Source: Urechis unicinctus (taxonomy: Eukaryota > Annelida > Polychaeta > Xenopneusta > Urechidae). Taken from it: DNA of 64,000 nucleotides. Position 1 is the first letter of the stretch. The number at the start of each line of letters is the position of its first letter. Both the position numbers and the translations under genes were made by a program. Shown here in pieces: positions 13,673-27,700 of the stretch. The notes below the pieces were generated by a model. It was not told where the DNA came from and ran no database searches. It worked only from the letters and a program-made list of their open reading frames with translations. The stretch spans positions 32,057,199 to 32,121,198 of the forward strand of contig CM067353.1 of assembly GCA_034190875.2 (NCBI GenBank), in the 5' to 3' direction.

Positions 13673-16025
13673 TGTCGTCCTCGTGGGAATAAAATGGATA
13701 TACAGAGCAGTCTGTCAGCTGCGATACATGGTCAGTCAAATTTAAAGTTATATTGAGCGACATATATGATGGGACATGGGTTAATGTGATTGATGTTTGG
13801 AAGCCCATTATCATCAAATCTGTAGTAATGTCTACCCAAATTGATTTAATCATCACGAAAGCAATCCATGTATGTCTGCCTCGGCACAAGTAACCACCAT
13901 ACGAGGAACTATGCATATGGCAGAATGATATTTGACCTATGCTGCGGCCTAAAGAATGGCAATGCCCTAAAATACTTGATTCGTCGAAAACCTTAGATGC
14001 AGAACCTGAACAATTATTCTGAGGCTTTCATGTCCCTGTATTAGTCAGATGGTGGCACCCTACACACTGTTGAAATGCGTGTATAACTAGCTGGTAGCTT
14101 ACTACGATTTTCTCGCTGTCACACTATCAAAATGCGGCGAGCTTTCCCGTATGCCATGAAGTCCTCTCTCCTGTTGCAATCAAAGTAATTACCATTTACG
14201 AATAAAATTATATGTTTACAGAACATATCAACGTCGATTAAGTAATGCACTATTTTGGACATCCAGCCAGTATTGCATTTTTTCCTTATCAACACAACAC
14301 TATCCAGGCTAAAAATGAAGGGTGTCTTTACAGGTCCGATCCTATTTTTACTGGAAAAATCGATTGGCAATATATGTGCAAGAAAATACCCAATAACGCT
14401 TTTATGAAAGCAACCATTGGACAAGCAGCATAGCAAAAATGTATCTTGGATTCAGTGGAATTACATCCATATAATTTTTAACACTTAAACCTCTGAGATA
14501 AATACTTGTAGTGAGAGAAGTACTGAATTTCTAATATGGCGAACGTTCAAAATGTCTTATGAGATAAACACATTTACGTGGACGTAGCATCTTGTTTTGG
14601 ATAGCATGACCTTCCACATGCGTCGATTGATGACGCTATTGCATCAGGCAGTTGTATTGCTGGCTCGCGGTTTCAAATAGCGGATACAGATAATAACAAC
14701 GAACACTACAGCATCAAAGCCAAGCTACCCATTGCAGTGTTTACCCCCGCTTCAGTAAACGTCATGATAGTTGAGTATCATTCCCATGAACGCATCGCAC
14801 CAAGTGCACCTTTGACTGGCGCAAATCTGGCCATGCAGGCAGCTCATGTATCAATCGACCTTGCTAATCGTCGTGGTTGCCAGTCCAATTCAACATTGAT
14901 TAAAGCCACAATACAAAACGCTCTTTGCATCAGCCATAGTGATTAAATTAACAAACTTGTCCGTTCCCTGATGCCTGACACGTTGTAATGGATCCGACAG
15001 CATAAACATTCACTAATGTCAGCTTCACTTAATACAACCGTCAACCAAACATTCACCCTTTCATTGATCGGCCCATGTACCGGACTCGCATATATTGATT
15101 CCTTCCAAACCTCTGTGAGATATAAATCATGTAATTCACGGAGTGGTAGCTCATCATTGTGATTGCCAGACAATAGACAATGCACGGTATGCACGTTGGT
15201 CTGCACAAAAAAAGCCATCATTCGTGAGCTCGTTACAATGCATGTTATAAGCAGATTGAATGCCTCCCGGTTTCATTCAAATATCGGCCATGAAAGCCAA
15301 CTTGACGCAGATCAAAATTTTGGAGGTTTAATGGGAGGGAGCGGTGACAGGTGATTATTAAAATGACGGCACCACATTTGGTATACGATTACCTGTGAAC
15401 AAGAGTACATAATTAGATCGACATTGTGATACATTTATTGAAACATGCTGACGTGGAGCAATTATCGTCTGGCTACGTCATTTAATCTCATTCTGTCCTC
15501 GTACGAAGCCATGCTTCGGAAAGGAGAGCTACATATCTTGTCCTTACACACTTTTTCAAAAGGACGCACAATCAGCTTCAAGTTTTACAGTTTAGGTTAC
15601 AGAAATGTCTTTGTTTCCTGTATTTTGTGGATATGTTGTTTGCATTACTTACTTCGAAAGAAAAGAATTACTGAAAGGCGAGCATTACCCAAACAGCAAC
15701 AAAACCGAATATTTGACGAAATACCCGCCACGCGGTTATGCATGGATGACAGCACCCCAACGCTGATGACATATTATGATAACAATAGAAATTTCGCAAA
15801 CGGAATACATGTATATACCCACTTCCAGGATAAAAAATAGCAAAAAATCAACTTGGATTCATCATTAATGAAGAGGTCACTGGCATAGCATCAAGACATA
15901 ATTAGTCATAGAGCTGATAATCTATAGGAAGTCTTTCTAACCTTTCGTTAATTGTACAAAGTGACCTTGCCTCGTCCGACCGAAAAGGCAGTCAACTCAA
16001 ACTAGGCCCAATTCATTTAACTCTC

Positions 16026-16135
16026 ACATTGCCGCGTTATAGCGGTTCCTGCTTGCTGTCTGCCTGGGGTCAACTGTGTACATTGCCGCGTTATAGCGGT
16101 TCCTGCTCGCTGTCTGCCTGGGTCAACTATGTACA
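16026..16135. repeat. 55-bp tandem duplication
   Basis: CATTGCCGCGTTATAGCGGT begins at 16,026 and again at 16,081; the two 55-bp copies differ at only a few bases, so the duplication is recent. Confidence 0.9.
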
Positions 16136-19100
16136 ATTTGATTGATACCCTAAGCATTTGTAGCGCCCCTCAGCTGATGCATTACTATACCCGCTGAATA
16201 AACGAGGTGATTGTATGGTGGCTGTCGGGTGACTTGCTGGGCTGGCCAGGAAGGACAAGGGCAACATGAAACCTTAGATAGAAATGAGCGGTTTCCATGG
16301 TAATATATGCGTAGTAGCTTGAAGACGGATGTTGAGTCAGGAGGTAATTAGCTGCGGGAATAGATGCATAATATACGCCAAGAGACGTGGCTATTTTACG
16401 CTTCACCTGCTCTAAAGAGCTTTCTCGAATGCCAATCGTTTTCTAGCAAAACTTTGGGGAGAGGGAAATATACAGTGTAATAAACGCCCAGTCAAATTTA
16501 CATCTTCGTTCAGTGACTTATTTGATGTGAGAGAGTGTAAGTCACAGCATGACGCTATGTCATCTATCTATTACCTGGAGATTGCTGCCTTGCCTAACAT
16601 TCTATGCCTGGTGTCTTTCAAATGATTATATCAATACCAAATAATGCAGTCAAATGGTATCTACTGGAACATAGCGTGGGTTAAATGGGCTATCACTCGC
16701 CAAAGGATGCTGGCAATACTTGGCGCTAACCACAATTGGAGCTGACATATCGGCGCACGTACAACCGCAACATGCATGCCTATTTAGGTAACACACCGGA
16801 ATGTTATTGGTTGAATTATTTATACACATATGTGTCACGTCAAGAGCATCAGAACCTTTCGGGGCTCGCACACAGCGGGGCCTGTGCGGGGCCTTCATGG
16901 TTTCCACAGGGATGCTAGCCGGGCCAGCAGGTGGCTTGTATTCCCTTAAGTGCCTTTGTCTCATGTTTCATGTCTTATGTGACCAATTCATAAGGCTAGG
17001 GCAACATGAAACCAAAGCTATAATTGAGATATTCGGGGATAATGCCACGGGATTTAATGGCCACAAGGATTGAGGTGGGCGTATGTTGATCAGTGAGGCG
17101 GTTAGTACGACGATAGGGGTGGTCATGCAAAACATTGTCTCTTTTTTACAGCTTCCTGTGCAAGCCCGACTAGCATACTATGTGGACCAAAGCGGCTGGA
17201 TGGCTGTCAACAAGAAGTCTTAATAAACCCCACCGAATCCCTAATCATCCGCCTTTGCCCTTATAAGGCACTGTACAGGAAATTAACTTTCACGCGGAAT
17301 ACAGCATACATTTTATTCACCGCATTCACAGCCTATTTACTGATACGGATGGTTTCGATGTTAATTCCCTTTGCTAACGTGGAATTTACACCTCTTTATT
17401 CCCATGAATAATAACTGAAAAACCCTTTTCAGCTAAGACCCATTGTCTTTATTGCCTATCAAAAAACAAGCAGTATCATCAAGCGACGGAAATATAGGTG
17501 CGCGATTAATGGTGCTCCAATGGAAACGCACATCGTCCAATGGCTGAATGGTGAGGCAAAAGAAATAAACTTGCCAGCACTAGAAAACCGACTGCTGATT
17601 TACTCGGGCATACTCTTTTAAGCGTCCAGATAGCTTCGCCCGATGCAGACATGAACCGATATTGTAAAGAGAGCAACATCAATTATAAATTGTAGAAGTT
17701 GGTTCCTACAATATAGTTCCAGACAAATATCCACAAATCCGCTTGTCATCTTAAATGTATTGCACATTACGTCACATTAATGCAAAAGACAGCATTTATC
17801 ATGTTGAGCTCCTGTTAATGGACGAATAAGTAGGAACAAGACCTATAAACACTCGAGGGACCAACAAATAGGGAAAGTGACAAAAACTATAAAATGTGTG
17901 CATGACGCCACTCAGGTGTAATCAGAAACATGTCAGTCTAATCGTGACACATTCCTTGTTTTATGCTTTAGAACTTTGAACCATAGTTTTTTTTGGCTAA
18001 ATGTTGAAACAGTTATCCAGAATGACATGCCCCTTGTCACGTAGTAATAATGTTGTTATTGACTGATTTTGTATTCTTTAGAACTTTGAATTGATTTGAA
18101 GTGTGTTTACTTTGTACTAACTGACGTTAAACTGAACAATCAAGTACGATTCACGATCGAATATCAGGCGTTTTAAGCCATGTGTATATGATGTTTGATC
18201 CAAGACAGAAGATAAATTTCATAACGCCCGATCAAGTATTATATGTTTAATAGCCAACTTATGATCATGTGTATTATTATTCATATCCGTTCAGTCCATC
18301 TTTATTTATTTCAGCAACACAACTTGGCCTTTGTCAAGATGTCACTCCTGGCTTCTTACGGTTCCTCTTTGGAATATTTGCAATATTTTAAGAAGTTATG
18401 AATTGATCTTTTAGGATAGTCTGCCAAGGATCATATACGATTCACTGCACGGGGACAATTCATATTGTTGAACAAGGTAATTGCGTCCGTAGGTGGTTGA
18501 AAGGTTAATGTAATAACCCCTAACGTTGTTGTTATGGGACATTGCTTTCATTTCTGATCGTCAATTGGCTAATCTAGTAGCCATTCTTTAGGCAATAACA
18601 GTACGAATTGAATTCATTTAAAGATAAGCATTTAGAGATTACTCCGGCCTTGAATCATTGCAAATTGGACATAACTTGGATAGTAAAACCTTCAATATAA
18701 TAATACATATAATTTGCACAGTAGTTCAGGCATCTGTTCTGTATATATCAACAGCACACAGTATGCATTTTAGACCCTTTGCAAAACCACATCACAGTTA
18801 AACGAAATAAACTGAGATTTAAGGTAGTAATTACGATGTTTTCAGTAAGCGAGTAATGGGGTTGATGTTGAGTCTGCACGAATAGCGGCAGATGTGCAGA
18901 CTTACGCGCAGGCATGGTAATAGCTATTGCTTTTAGGTTGTTCATCGCTGCCGGAAAATAAAATGGTTAAATCCGCCTAAAACATTCGTTGACATTAAAG
19001 CATCCGTCAGTGATCTGGCGATGTCAGCCTGGCTGGTGCTGCTATTGTGAATGTGGGAATGCACATCAGAATATGATATATCATATCAAATATTCATTCT

Positions 19101-21372
19101 ATGTGTTTTTAAATCTTTTGATGCGCAGGATTTGATGTTAAATGCAACACGTTGGTGTCACCATGTGTAAATGTGCAGCGTCGGCCCATACGTTGATTAA
19201 GCTAACCAATTGCAGATATTATGTAATTCAGCCCTTAATTGGTTGAGTTTTTGGGGGGCTATGGCTGATGAATTGGAATCTGCAGGTAACTTATGACAAT
19301 TGACTAAAAAACCAGGATGTGCGATAGAAAGTAATGGCTACGTCGCAAGACGTTTTATGCCTTCACTTAAATAATTTTATGTCTAATATGCTAGCGCATC
19401 AAGACACTTCAAGTCAATTCAACTTCTCTTCAAAATGTAATTGGAGTTTCAAGTGATTTGGACCAAGTCGTTACGGCGTATTAACTGTGATTGTCTTAGG
19501 TGGATAAAAATAATCTCAGTGTCATTGTTCAACTTAGACTTAGAAGAATCAAGACTAAGACTGATATTCCCATTTGTCAAGATAGTCTTGGGGACCAGGG
19601 GAAAATCGAATGAAATACTGATCAAGCTTGATTATATGACGCCAGTTATCATGGATTATCTATCGTCATGTCCCTCGGTATTTATATCAGTTTTGATCGT
19701 TTCCCGTTGTTGAGCAACCTAGCCTTTAAGCGAATGGGATGATTGCTGCCTTGGCCTTATCGATTCCCTGTGCCAATATTGCCTCAGCCATTTCATTAGC
19801 TATAAATGCGCTATTCTTTCGAGATATAGTAAATTAGAACGCTACAAGGATGTTTTGATTAGCACTGGAGCATGATAGAATAGGTGCAACTGTACAACAG
19901 CATATTGGAACATAGGCAAATGTTCCGTTAATTCACTTGGCTCTGAAAGTGCTTAGCAGGATATTCTTGAATGCTCATTAATCGGATTCACCCAAACAAA
20001 TATTAAGGTTGATCTATTGATGACATAATTTATCATTCAATTTCGTTGTTTGTAGATATTATAGTGGCGAAACCTGAGGTGTTAATGTAGTGATATCACG
20101 CGTTACATACCGGATATTGCTGACGTCAGGTGTTATATTTTGGTGCTGTAAATGGTCTGTCTCGAATTTTGAATTTCGTTCGTCTCGCTCATATCTTGCT
20201 CTCTTAACCAACAGCGCATTCATTTGAGTGCATAGCAGAGTCGGGGGATTTACAGCTTTACAATTCAGTCAATTGGTAGGTCAAAACATTGTCGTATTTG
20301 GCAATATTCGGGCTGTTTATAGCATACTTCAGGTGGTTATGTGGACCACAAACTCACAAGCCATTTTATTTCCGTCCCTATGTACTTTACATGTACTACT
20401 TTGTCAACATTGCATTGTTTTGGTAAAACAGTTGCAGCTTAAAGGGATTAAGACATGAAATGCAACGAGTCAGTGAGCTGTCATTGATCATCCTCTTCCT
20501 GCTAAATGTCGCGGAGAAGACAGAATGCCAATTACAAATATTCCTTGCTAATGCAAAACAAGTCCTTTCATGCCATTGCCTGCAAGTCTCTTTAATCTTA
20601 ATCCATCAACCTACATGTTTGCAATCACTTAATCAAGTCGTGCATCTTAAGTATATGCCACATCTGGGTAACTGAGGCTATCAATATGAACAATAAGATA
20701 TTCGGGGGGGGCTGGGGGACTCAACTGTAAGGAGGCAAATGGTCTAAACAAATGGTAAAGCTTAAACAATTTGTCATAAGGCATAATGCGAGAATTAGAT
20801 TGGTAATACGTGGTTCGGAAATGACTAAATGGTGGTCTGCTTCTGTTGTGACTCACACATGACTGTTTCACGCTTTGGCTGTCAGTCTATATACATGGCT
20901 GCTCTTGTGAAAAAAGCTACATGCGAATAAGCTTACAAACTGGCCCCTGTCCAGAGCGCCGAACCGATTGCAGTTAAGTTGCTACGCTCTGCATGGCCAT
21001 GATGGTTTCTTCTGTACCGCCACTACTGTGCCGCCTGCTGCTGTTAATAGTCACGGGCATTACTGTTTTATTAAAGTCTGGTTTGCGCTTTTGTAGCTTG
21101 CATAGATCAATCTTGCCTTGCGCTATTGAGAAGGTCGTTTACTTCAAGCCACATTTTACTACTGTCCAGCAGGTCCTCTATATTTCCAACTGCCATTCTG
21201 TCCGTAGAGACATTAGAAGCGCCCTTCAACTCACACATATTCCGTGTTGGCTATCTATTTATGGTACTTATTCCGAAATACAATGGCGGCAGGCCCTGTT
21301 ATTGGCGTGTGCGGAACAGGAAGGTGGTTCACAGCGGGATCGGTGGTGTGAGGTACGAGACGAGGCATGGCC

Positions 21373-21560
21373 ATGTCTTCTTCTTCTTCTTCTTCTTTAT
21401 CTTCCTCTTCTTCGTCTTCTTCTTCTTCGTCGTCGTCGTCGCCGTCTGTTTCGTATTATTATTCTTTTTTTTCTTCTTCTTCTTTTTCTCCGTCGTCGTC
21501 TTTTTCGTATTCATCTTCTTCTTCATCATCTTCTTCTTCGTCATCGTTGACTACTTCTAC
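21373..21560. repeat. (TTC)n / (GTC)n compound microsatellite
   Basis: About 190 bases of TTC triplets with GTC and TTT interruptions. The + strand open frames through it encode only Ser, Phe, Leu or Val runs and the minus frame Lys/Thr runs, so none is a gene. Confidence 0.93.
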
Positions 21561-22152
21561 CACTTCTACACAAGCCATATCAGAAACTCCCCGACGGATG
21601 TCATCAATTAGCGTTTTGCCCAGTCACAGTAAATCTGATGCTATCATAACTTACTGTAAGCACAATGGTTCAACACCAATTATGCATTCCACTGTAAATT
21701 GGATTACATATGGCGTCATGTGGCATTCCCAATATCTTGTTGCGTGGCCTGGATGTCACTTGATAATCTATCATTTCTAAGTTAATATGGCTGTCTTGGT
21801 TGTCGTAGAACTGTCAACTAAGATCACCCCAATACGCATATGTATTATAGAAGAATATCACAAGGTCTCCAGGGAACATTAGCATACTGATCGTGTGGCT
21901 TGCAAGATCGCAAACCGATGGTCCACGCCTAATCCCATCACAAATTCCCACAGTCACCAACATTTTCCGTATGCAATATGCGTTCTTAGTAGTGTATGCA
22001 ACGTATTAAGCTGTTACACATTCATTGAGCCTATGATCCGCAGATTGAAAGCCCGTTCCAAATCAATGAGATACATATGTTAAATTAAAGGGTATTTTTA
22101 AACGTAAAATCATATTTGCAAGATCATATATCATCGAAAGCTTGATTGCCTA

Positions 22153-22204
22153 CTGGGTGGGTATTGTAAACGTAGCGTTATCTACGTTTACAATACCCAC
22201 CCAG
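22153..22204. repeat. Perfect 23-bp inverted repeat with 6-base loop
   Basis: Bases 22,153-22,175 (beginning CTGGGTGGGTATTG) are the exact reverse complement of 22,182-22,204 (ending CAATACCCACCCAG), separated by CGTTAT. Pairing stops abruptly at both outer ends. The flanks show no terminal-repeat or target-duplication pattern I can see. Confidence 0.95.
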
Positions 22205-24759
22205 CAGGTTAAGACATGTCACTGTGTCTACTGTCATGTAAAGTTTATCGAGACATATTGTGCACCTCCAGGGTCTTACTGCTTAGTCGTTCCTAATATT
22301 ATCCACCGCATCCAGTACTTACAGCTTCAGTAAATGTTACTTCGCTAGATAACTCGCTGAAAACGCGGAATGTATTCCTCCAATACTAGTGACGTAAACA
22401 CCCTGAAACAGCATACTGCACCAGCACGATGCCACAATGCTTTGTGTCAACGCGGCCATGATCTGAAACCAATCCCACTCCTAATCCCAGCGCGACCTTA
22501 TATAGATGAATCAATGTAGTTTTTTTGTGTGTGATGTGGACCGATCTGATTAGATGTAAGGCCGGGAACGAGCGATCAGACAACCATAATTGCAAGAGAT
22601 TTGTTAAGGGCAGAATATCTCGTTAACAATCACACCACGACTATGCGACATATATAAAGTATGAGTTGCAAGCAGAACTCGACAAGAGCAATGCATGGCC
22701 CCGCTTGCTATTGTGCTATTCTCGTCCTGGTTTCTTTTTTTCTAACACTGGCCATAAAGGAAATCACACTCACCATCCGGATTAAAGGGTAGACATTTGT
22801 CACTGCAGATGATTCATATCAACTTCGGCATATTGCCTGTTAGCGAAAACTTCAAATCGTCTTCATATAAGGAATATTGCCTTAATGTACAGTACTAACT
22901 GTCAGCAGCTGATTCCGTTAGAATACTGCCATGTGCCATACATTACTTGATTTGCAGTGAAGATCCACAGATAACCTTAACATAAATTCAATACCTGTTG
23001 TAAGGGGAGCTTCTCGATAGCTCATTTAAGATGAGAGTAAACCATATATTGTCAGCATTGAAAGATCACATTGTAATCGACATTGAAACGTTAAACTTAT
23101 AATTGTTACCACAAAGATTAACGAAAAGCGAATAGAGAAATGAGGTTATGAAAGCTGTTTTAGCAACGGCGCCCGTTTTCCCGAGAGCCGTGCATTATGG
23201 AGATGATAGAAACATAGATCAAGACAGACTGATGCGAGATCAAATATTATAAGTAACCAGTGAACGCTGTGCGACATTTCAGCCTTAATGTGTTATTCCA
23301 TAGGCATGTGTTAAGGAAAATATGTGAAATGAAATGTTATTTCAAAATATAACAAGCAAGGCAAATGCATCATAAAGTAGTGCACGTGCAATTGCAACAG
23401 GTATGGGTGCTGGTTAACCCCCACTGTTTTAGCTGCACCAATCGCGGATCAAGCACCATTCTAACAAAGGTAAACCAGGTAGAGCTGCATGGGAACAGAG
23501 TATCTCGTTACCCTGACTTCCATGCTGTTGTCTTAACTGTAATTCTGTAATTCAACAAGTAACATCCATCGTAAGAGTGCTTCGCAGTGAAATATAGTAC
23601 GAAGATTATAGGATCACAATACTATTATTTGTCCCAAAAAGGCGGCACTGGTATTAGCTGGCTATTGCACAAAACGGTCAAAGACCTCCAATTTATTGTT
23701 GTCCATTAAGGATCGCCTAACCATACCATGATTGATACTGGACCGAAACATAACAGCTAAAGGTAGTAGCAATACAATAGATGGCTCGATATATTTAACA
23801 CACTTCATTCCAGCCATAGAGAAAGGGTCCAGTCCGTGTCCTGCTGCATATCGTCTTGCGCCTAGTTTAACGGTTTGAATACAGACAACTCCTGCAACAA
23901 TAGCATCAACAACAACATTCTACAAGAGTTTTCGTAACTGTTTATTGCATCATTAGGAAATCACTCGAAATAAATCAAACACATTAATATAAAAATTCAC
24001 ATGGCCTGAACATCAACCTGGATAGAAGTTACTGCACTAAAATGTCTCAGACAGAAACCACACTTCCGATATAAAACTTACTTATTCGGAACTGATTGCC
24101 TGAAGCTCCGATGTAGTCTATCTGCCAAGTACGATGAGAAGGATCACCGCTATTAACGCTACAAATATATTAACGTTGCACAGATAGACACATTCAATCG
24201 CCACAACGCCACAGCAGCAGGGTGCATTCAGGGAGTCTGCATGACATTAAAGCAGCCTATCATGTGACCGCTTGTTCGTCTATCGTAACATATGTAACAA
24301 ATTATTCTACGTTATCAACAGGCATACATAATGTGATCCATTGTGTTGGCGCAAGGTGTTGCGAGAAAACATTGATTAAAGCAATCAATCATTACTATCC
24401 TTGTTATGTTTACCCCCAGTTCATGGAATTGACATAATTGTTAAGCAATGCTCATACGGAGACCCTCTCCACCTCAACAAACCTGCAGGTATTTGATTTC
24501 TATTGATGTTCCAAGGTTGGTACACTTAAACCTGCTCTCATCCATTATTCCCAGTCCTGTGCGGTTATGAAAAAACAGAACTCATCACATTTAACTATTG
24601 TATTGCAGATGTACGAATATTTAATAGGTCCTATGTATTTGCAACTCAAATGTTACCTGGTATTATCCCTACATTAGAGCCTGCATCACCCTTTAACACG
24701 TAATAGGGTAATGTATTGATGATTCAGACTCAAATGAAGGCTAACTAGTCAGAAGCTAG

Positions 24760-27700
24760 GGCCATTTCAGAGAAAGATGGATTTTCTTCTGAAATGAGAG
24801 ATATTTCCATAGTAACAATAGCATGGGATGGATAGAGGTTGCAATAAAACTGGGTGATTCATATAAGGTTCCTGAGATGAACGACAAATTGGCCAACGAT
24901 CGCTATTTTTTATCCTGTCCTTATAACCCGATGGCGTCAAAAGATTTTATGACTCATTCCAATCTTCACATATTTCGATTGGACACGAAGTGATGAGGTG
25001 ACATCTTTGGCAGTCTTGCAAAGCTGGTCAGCAACGGATGAATGACGTAGGTATGAGTATTATGCCATCTTATAGGGAAGGCTTGGTTTAAGGAACGTAG
25101 CAACCCGTGATTGCATATCATGATATTATCGAGGATAAAACCAATATAGTCTTTGTTTAACTCAAATGCATAATCGCCGGTTACAGAGCGAGCAGTAGAT
25201 TGCTTGCACAAATAAAGCGTATTATGATGGGTGGCGTTGATGGGTTGCAACTACAGAGGTGCTGCATGAATAGTGAGTTAATCCAAATAAAGCGTTTCTT
25301 CCGCATAGTCATAGCTGCTTATGCGATAAATTTGCTTGTTTGCTACCACAACCAATATAACTCATTCAGATGATGGAAAAAAGCGTTTTTGTGCTCGTGG
25401 ACGGAGACTTTATCCAATTATCAAGTCCAATGACAGTGTGTTGACACCGCCAGCTAGCAGGTATACTATATATTAATTACGTTGAAAATGTCTAAGATTA
25501 ATGATTAATATATATAGGCATATACCGATAAATTCGACACCAACATTATTTTCACTGATATCAAACCAGTGTGTCTTACGTGCGAAAACTAGGTAGATTA
25601 GGCATGACGAAGACCATGTGAGACGTATTGATATAACAAAATATCAGCTCTTCTCTCCCGGTTCCACTATACAAAATGGAGTGGTATTCGATATTTCAAA
25701 ACGAAGAAAGGAAGATAATGAGCCGGTTCAGTTCGTTAAGCAGGGCCGGCAAGTTAGATGACTGGTTATTCTGATACACGGTTGAGCTAGCTTGAGCGAG
25801 ACAATGTATGAGTTCGTTCCTTGTCCGCCATGCATTTACGACATATAGATTATCTGCACGACAATATTGCTTGGTAATGTATCGTTTTCCGCCAGCAACC
25901 ACCGTAGCTGCGGTAACTCCATCGCTATTAGCACTAGCTGTCTACACCAGATAAAGCCATAATGCTCAAACTTTACATTGTAACATTATACTTTAATATA
26001 TCAGCGTTGGCTAACAAAGGGATAAAGAGCAACCAAAAGCAATCAGCTGACGTCGTGGTTGATCGCTATGTTGATCTACAATGCAACAGGTCACCAGTCG
26101 TGAGCTCGTTACCAACCACGTAATTCGCTGATGGAATGCCGCCATGTTGCGTGAGAATAACGGCTGTGACACGGAAATAATAAGAGGATTTGTAGGTCAT
26201 AGCGATCGATAAAATGACAACTCAATTGTTAGCTCAAATCTTCATTGCGAGAGGTTTATAGAAACCTGCTGACGTCGAGCAATTCTCGTCTCGGTACGTG
26301 ATTTCATATGATCATGTACGCATGCGATGTTTCGCTGGGAGAGCTGCATATTGTGGCCTTCCACACTTATCTCAAAAGATCCATTGACAGATTGTGCTAT
26401 AGAATATGTTACAGTTTCCCCATACATCTTTTGCATTTATTAAATAGTACGAAGAGATGTCGAGCAGAAAAGTAAACAGTGCCTCAAGTAGTAACAAATA
26501 AGAATGCTCGATAAAATACCCAACATGGGGTAAGGCCCTAAAGCGGTTAACATACTGGTAACATGGGGAATTTATCCAACGGAGGACAAGCCGAATCAGC
26601 AAATAGGCAATATCAAGTTGAGGTAGCGAATCGACATGGAATTAATTTAAGGTCACCTAATTAGTCAACAAAAAAAGGGCTGATGCTTTATGGATTGTTG
26701 TTCTGCCCTTTCCTTGCCTACACATGGCGTCCTTGCCTTACGCTATCAAAGAGGCGGTCAACCCAGAACAGGTCAAATTCATTGGCTCCATCTCGTAGTC
26801 TGCCAGGAGTGTCGTCTTTGTAGAAACTGATTTATACACAAAGCATTTGTACTGCCTTTCATCTCCAACATAATTCAACAGGCTGACCAAACAAAGTGAT
26901 TTGATGGCTGCTGCCGGGTTCCTCGCTGAACAGGAGAGGAAAGGCACTAGTGACAGGAAGCCTTAGATATAAATGAGCCATTCCGAAATGTTTCCATGGT
27001 AATATGAGCATAGTTGCTTGACTATTGCTGTTGAGACAGGAGGTATGCTCCCCATTCCAAGTTCCAGAGCGCAGAGCCACTCCTATTTAGATCGTATGTT
27101 TGAAGGCATTGCGCCGGGAACTGAGCACTTGTTGTCATCACGCATGTAAACATGCCCCTACCTCCAATCGAGCATCTGGCTACATATGCTTTTTTGGCAT
27201 TAATAGGGCTACAATGTGTGATATCACTAAACTGAAAACCGCCTTCACTGGCCATAGTAGACTATCGTGGACCAGAAGACTATGGCTACTGCAGCGGAAA
27301 GGCGTGCTATTGATGTGCAGTGGGCGAGTGCACCACGTTTCCTATGGTGGAACGCGTGGTCCAAGATCAACTGATCGGCTACTGGGACCCGTGAGTTATT
27401 AATCAACGCGTCCGTGGCAATCGCGTTGGTCTCTGTCCGGGATCTCGGGTTCCCAGGAGTCCTGCATAGCCGCAACATTCTTTGTAAGTATCGTCTTGTT
27501 TAACACCACAGCAGAATATAACCTGTTGCGGACCAAGAAGTACATATTAAGCCAACAATGGGTAGAACAAACAGTATGATAAATTAGGGATAATCAACCA
27601 CACAATCCCCATTCATCTTGGACAACAAACCTACATGACATTAAAAAAGGCATACATGACCAACGTGATCAAGTATTTATAGCCCCCCTTGTCATACACC

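Larger units (their letters stand above)
11543..16600. repeat. Tandem unit B1, diverged and partial
   Basis: Starts with the same block as A and C (AGATTAAAGGCAGAGGCGGG...GATCAAGTCGT) but is far more diverged, roughly 65-75% by eye. Recognisable landmarks: 11,820 (matches A 267), 12,385 (A 829), 12,560 (A 958), 13,890 (A 2,190), 14,030 (A 2,275), 14,975-15,130 (A near 4,350-4,480), 15,445 (A 6,400) and 16,320-16,560 (A 6,910-7,060). Some pieces are out of order: 13,140-13,400 resembles A 8,470-8,800. The 131-residue frame at 15,445-15,840 has an ATG, but the homologous stretches in A, B2 and C carry stops, so I do not call a gene. Confidence 0.65.
16600..24760. other. 8.2 kb AT-rich stretch without recognisable genes
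   Basis: No open frame here looks like a gene. The longest (20,993-21,550, 21,126-21,611, 21,367-21,780) are translations of the TTC repeat and its flank. Two spots still resemble the tandem unit: 16,985-17,120 resembles 16,255-16,370, and 21,300-21,375 resembles 13,470-13,560. Since 11,543 to 32,744 equals about two unit lengths, this stretch may be the tail of B1 plus the head of B2, too diverged to align by eye. A 23-bp perfect hairpin at 22,153 is listed separately. Confidence 0.5.

Noticed and set aside
15445..15840. 131-codon frame with ATG in unit B1
   Set aside because: Homologous stretches at 6,400, 26,262 and 38,320 contain stops and indels in this frame, and no motif is recognisable.
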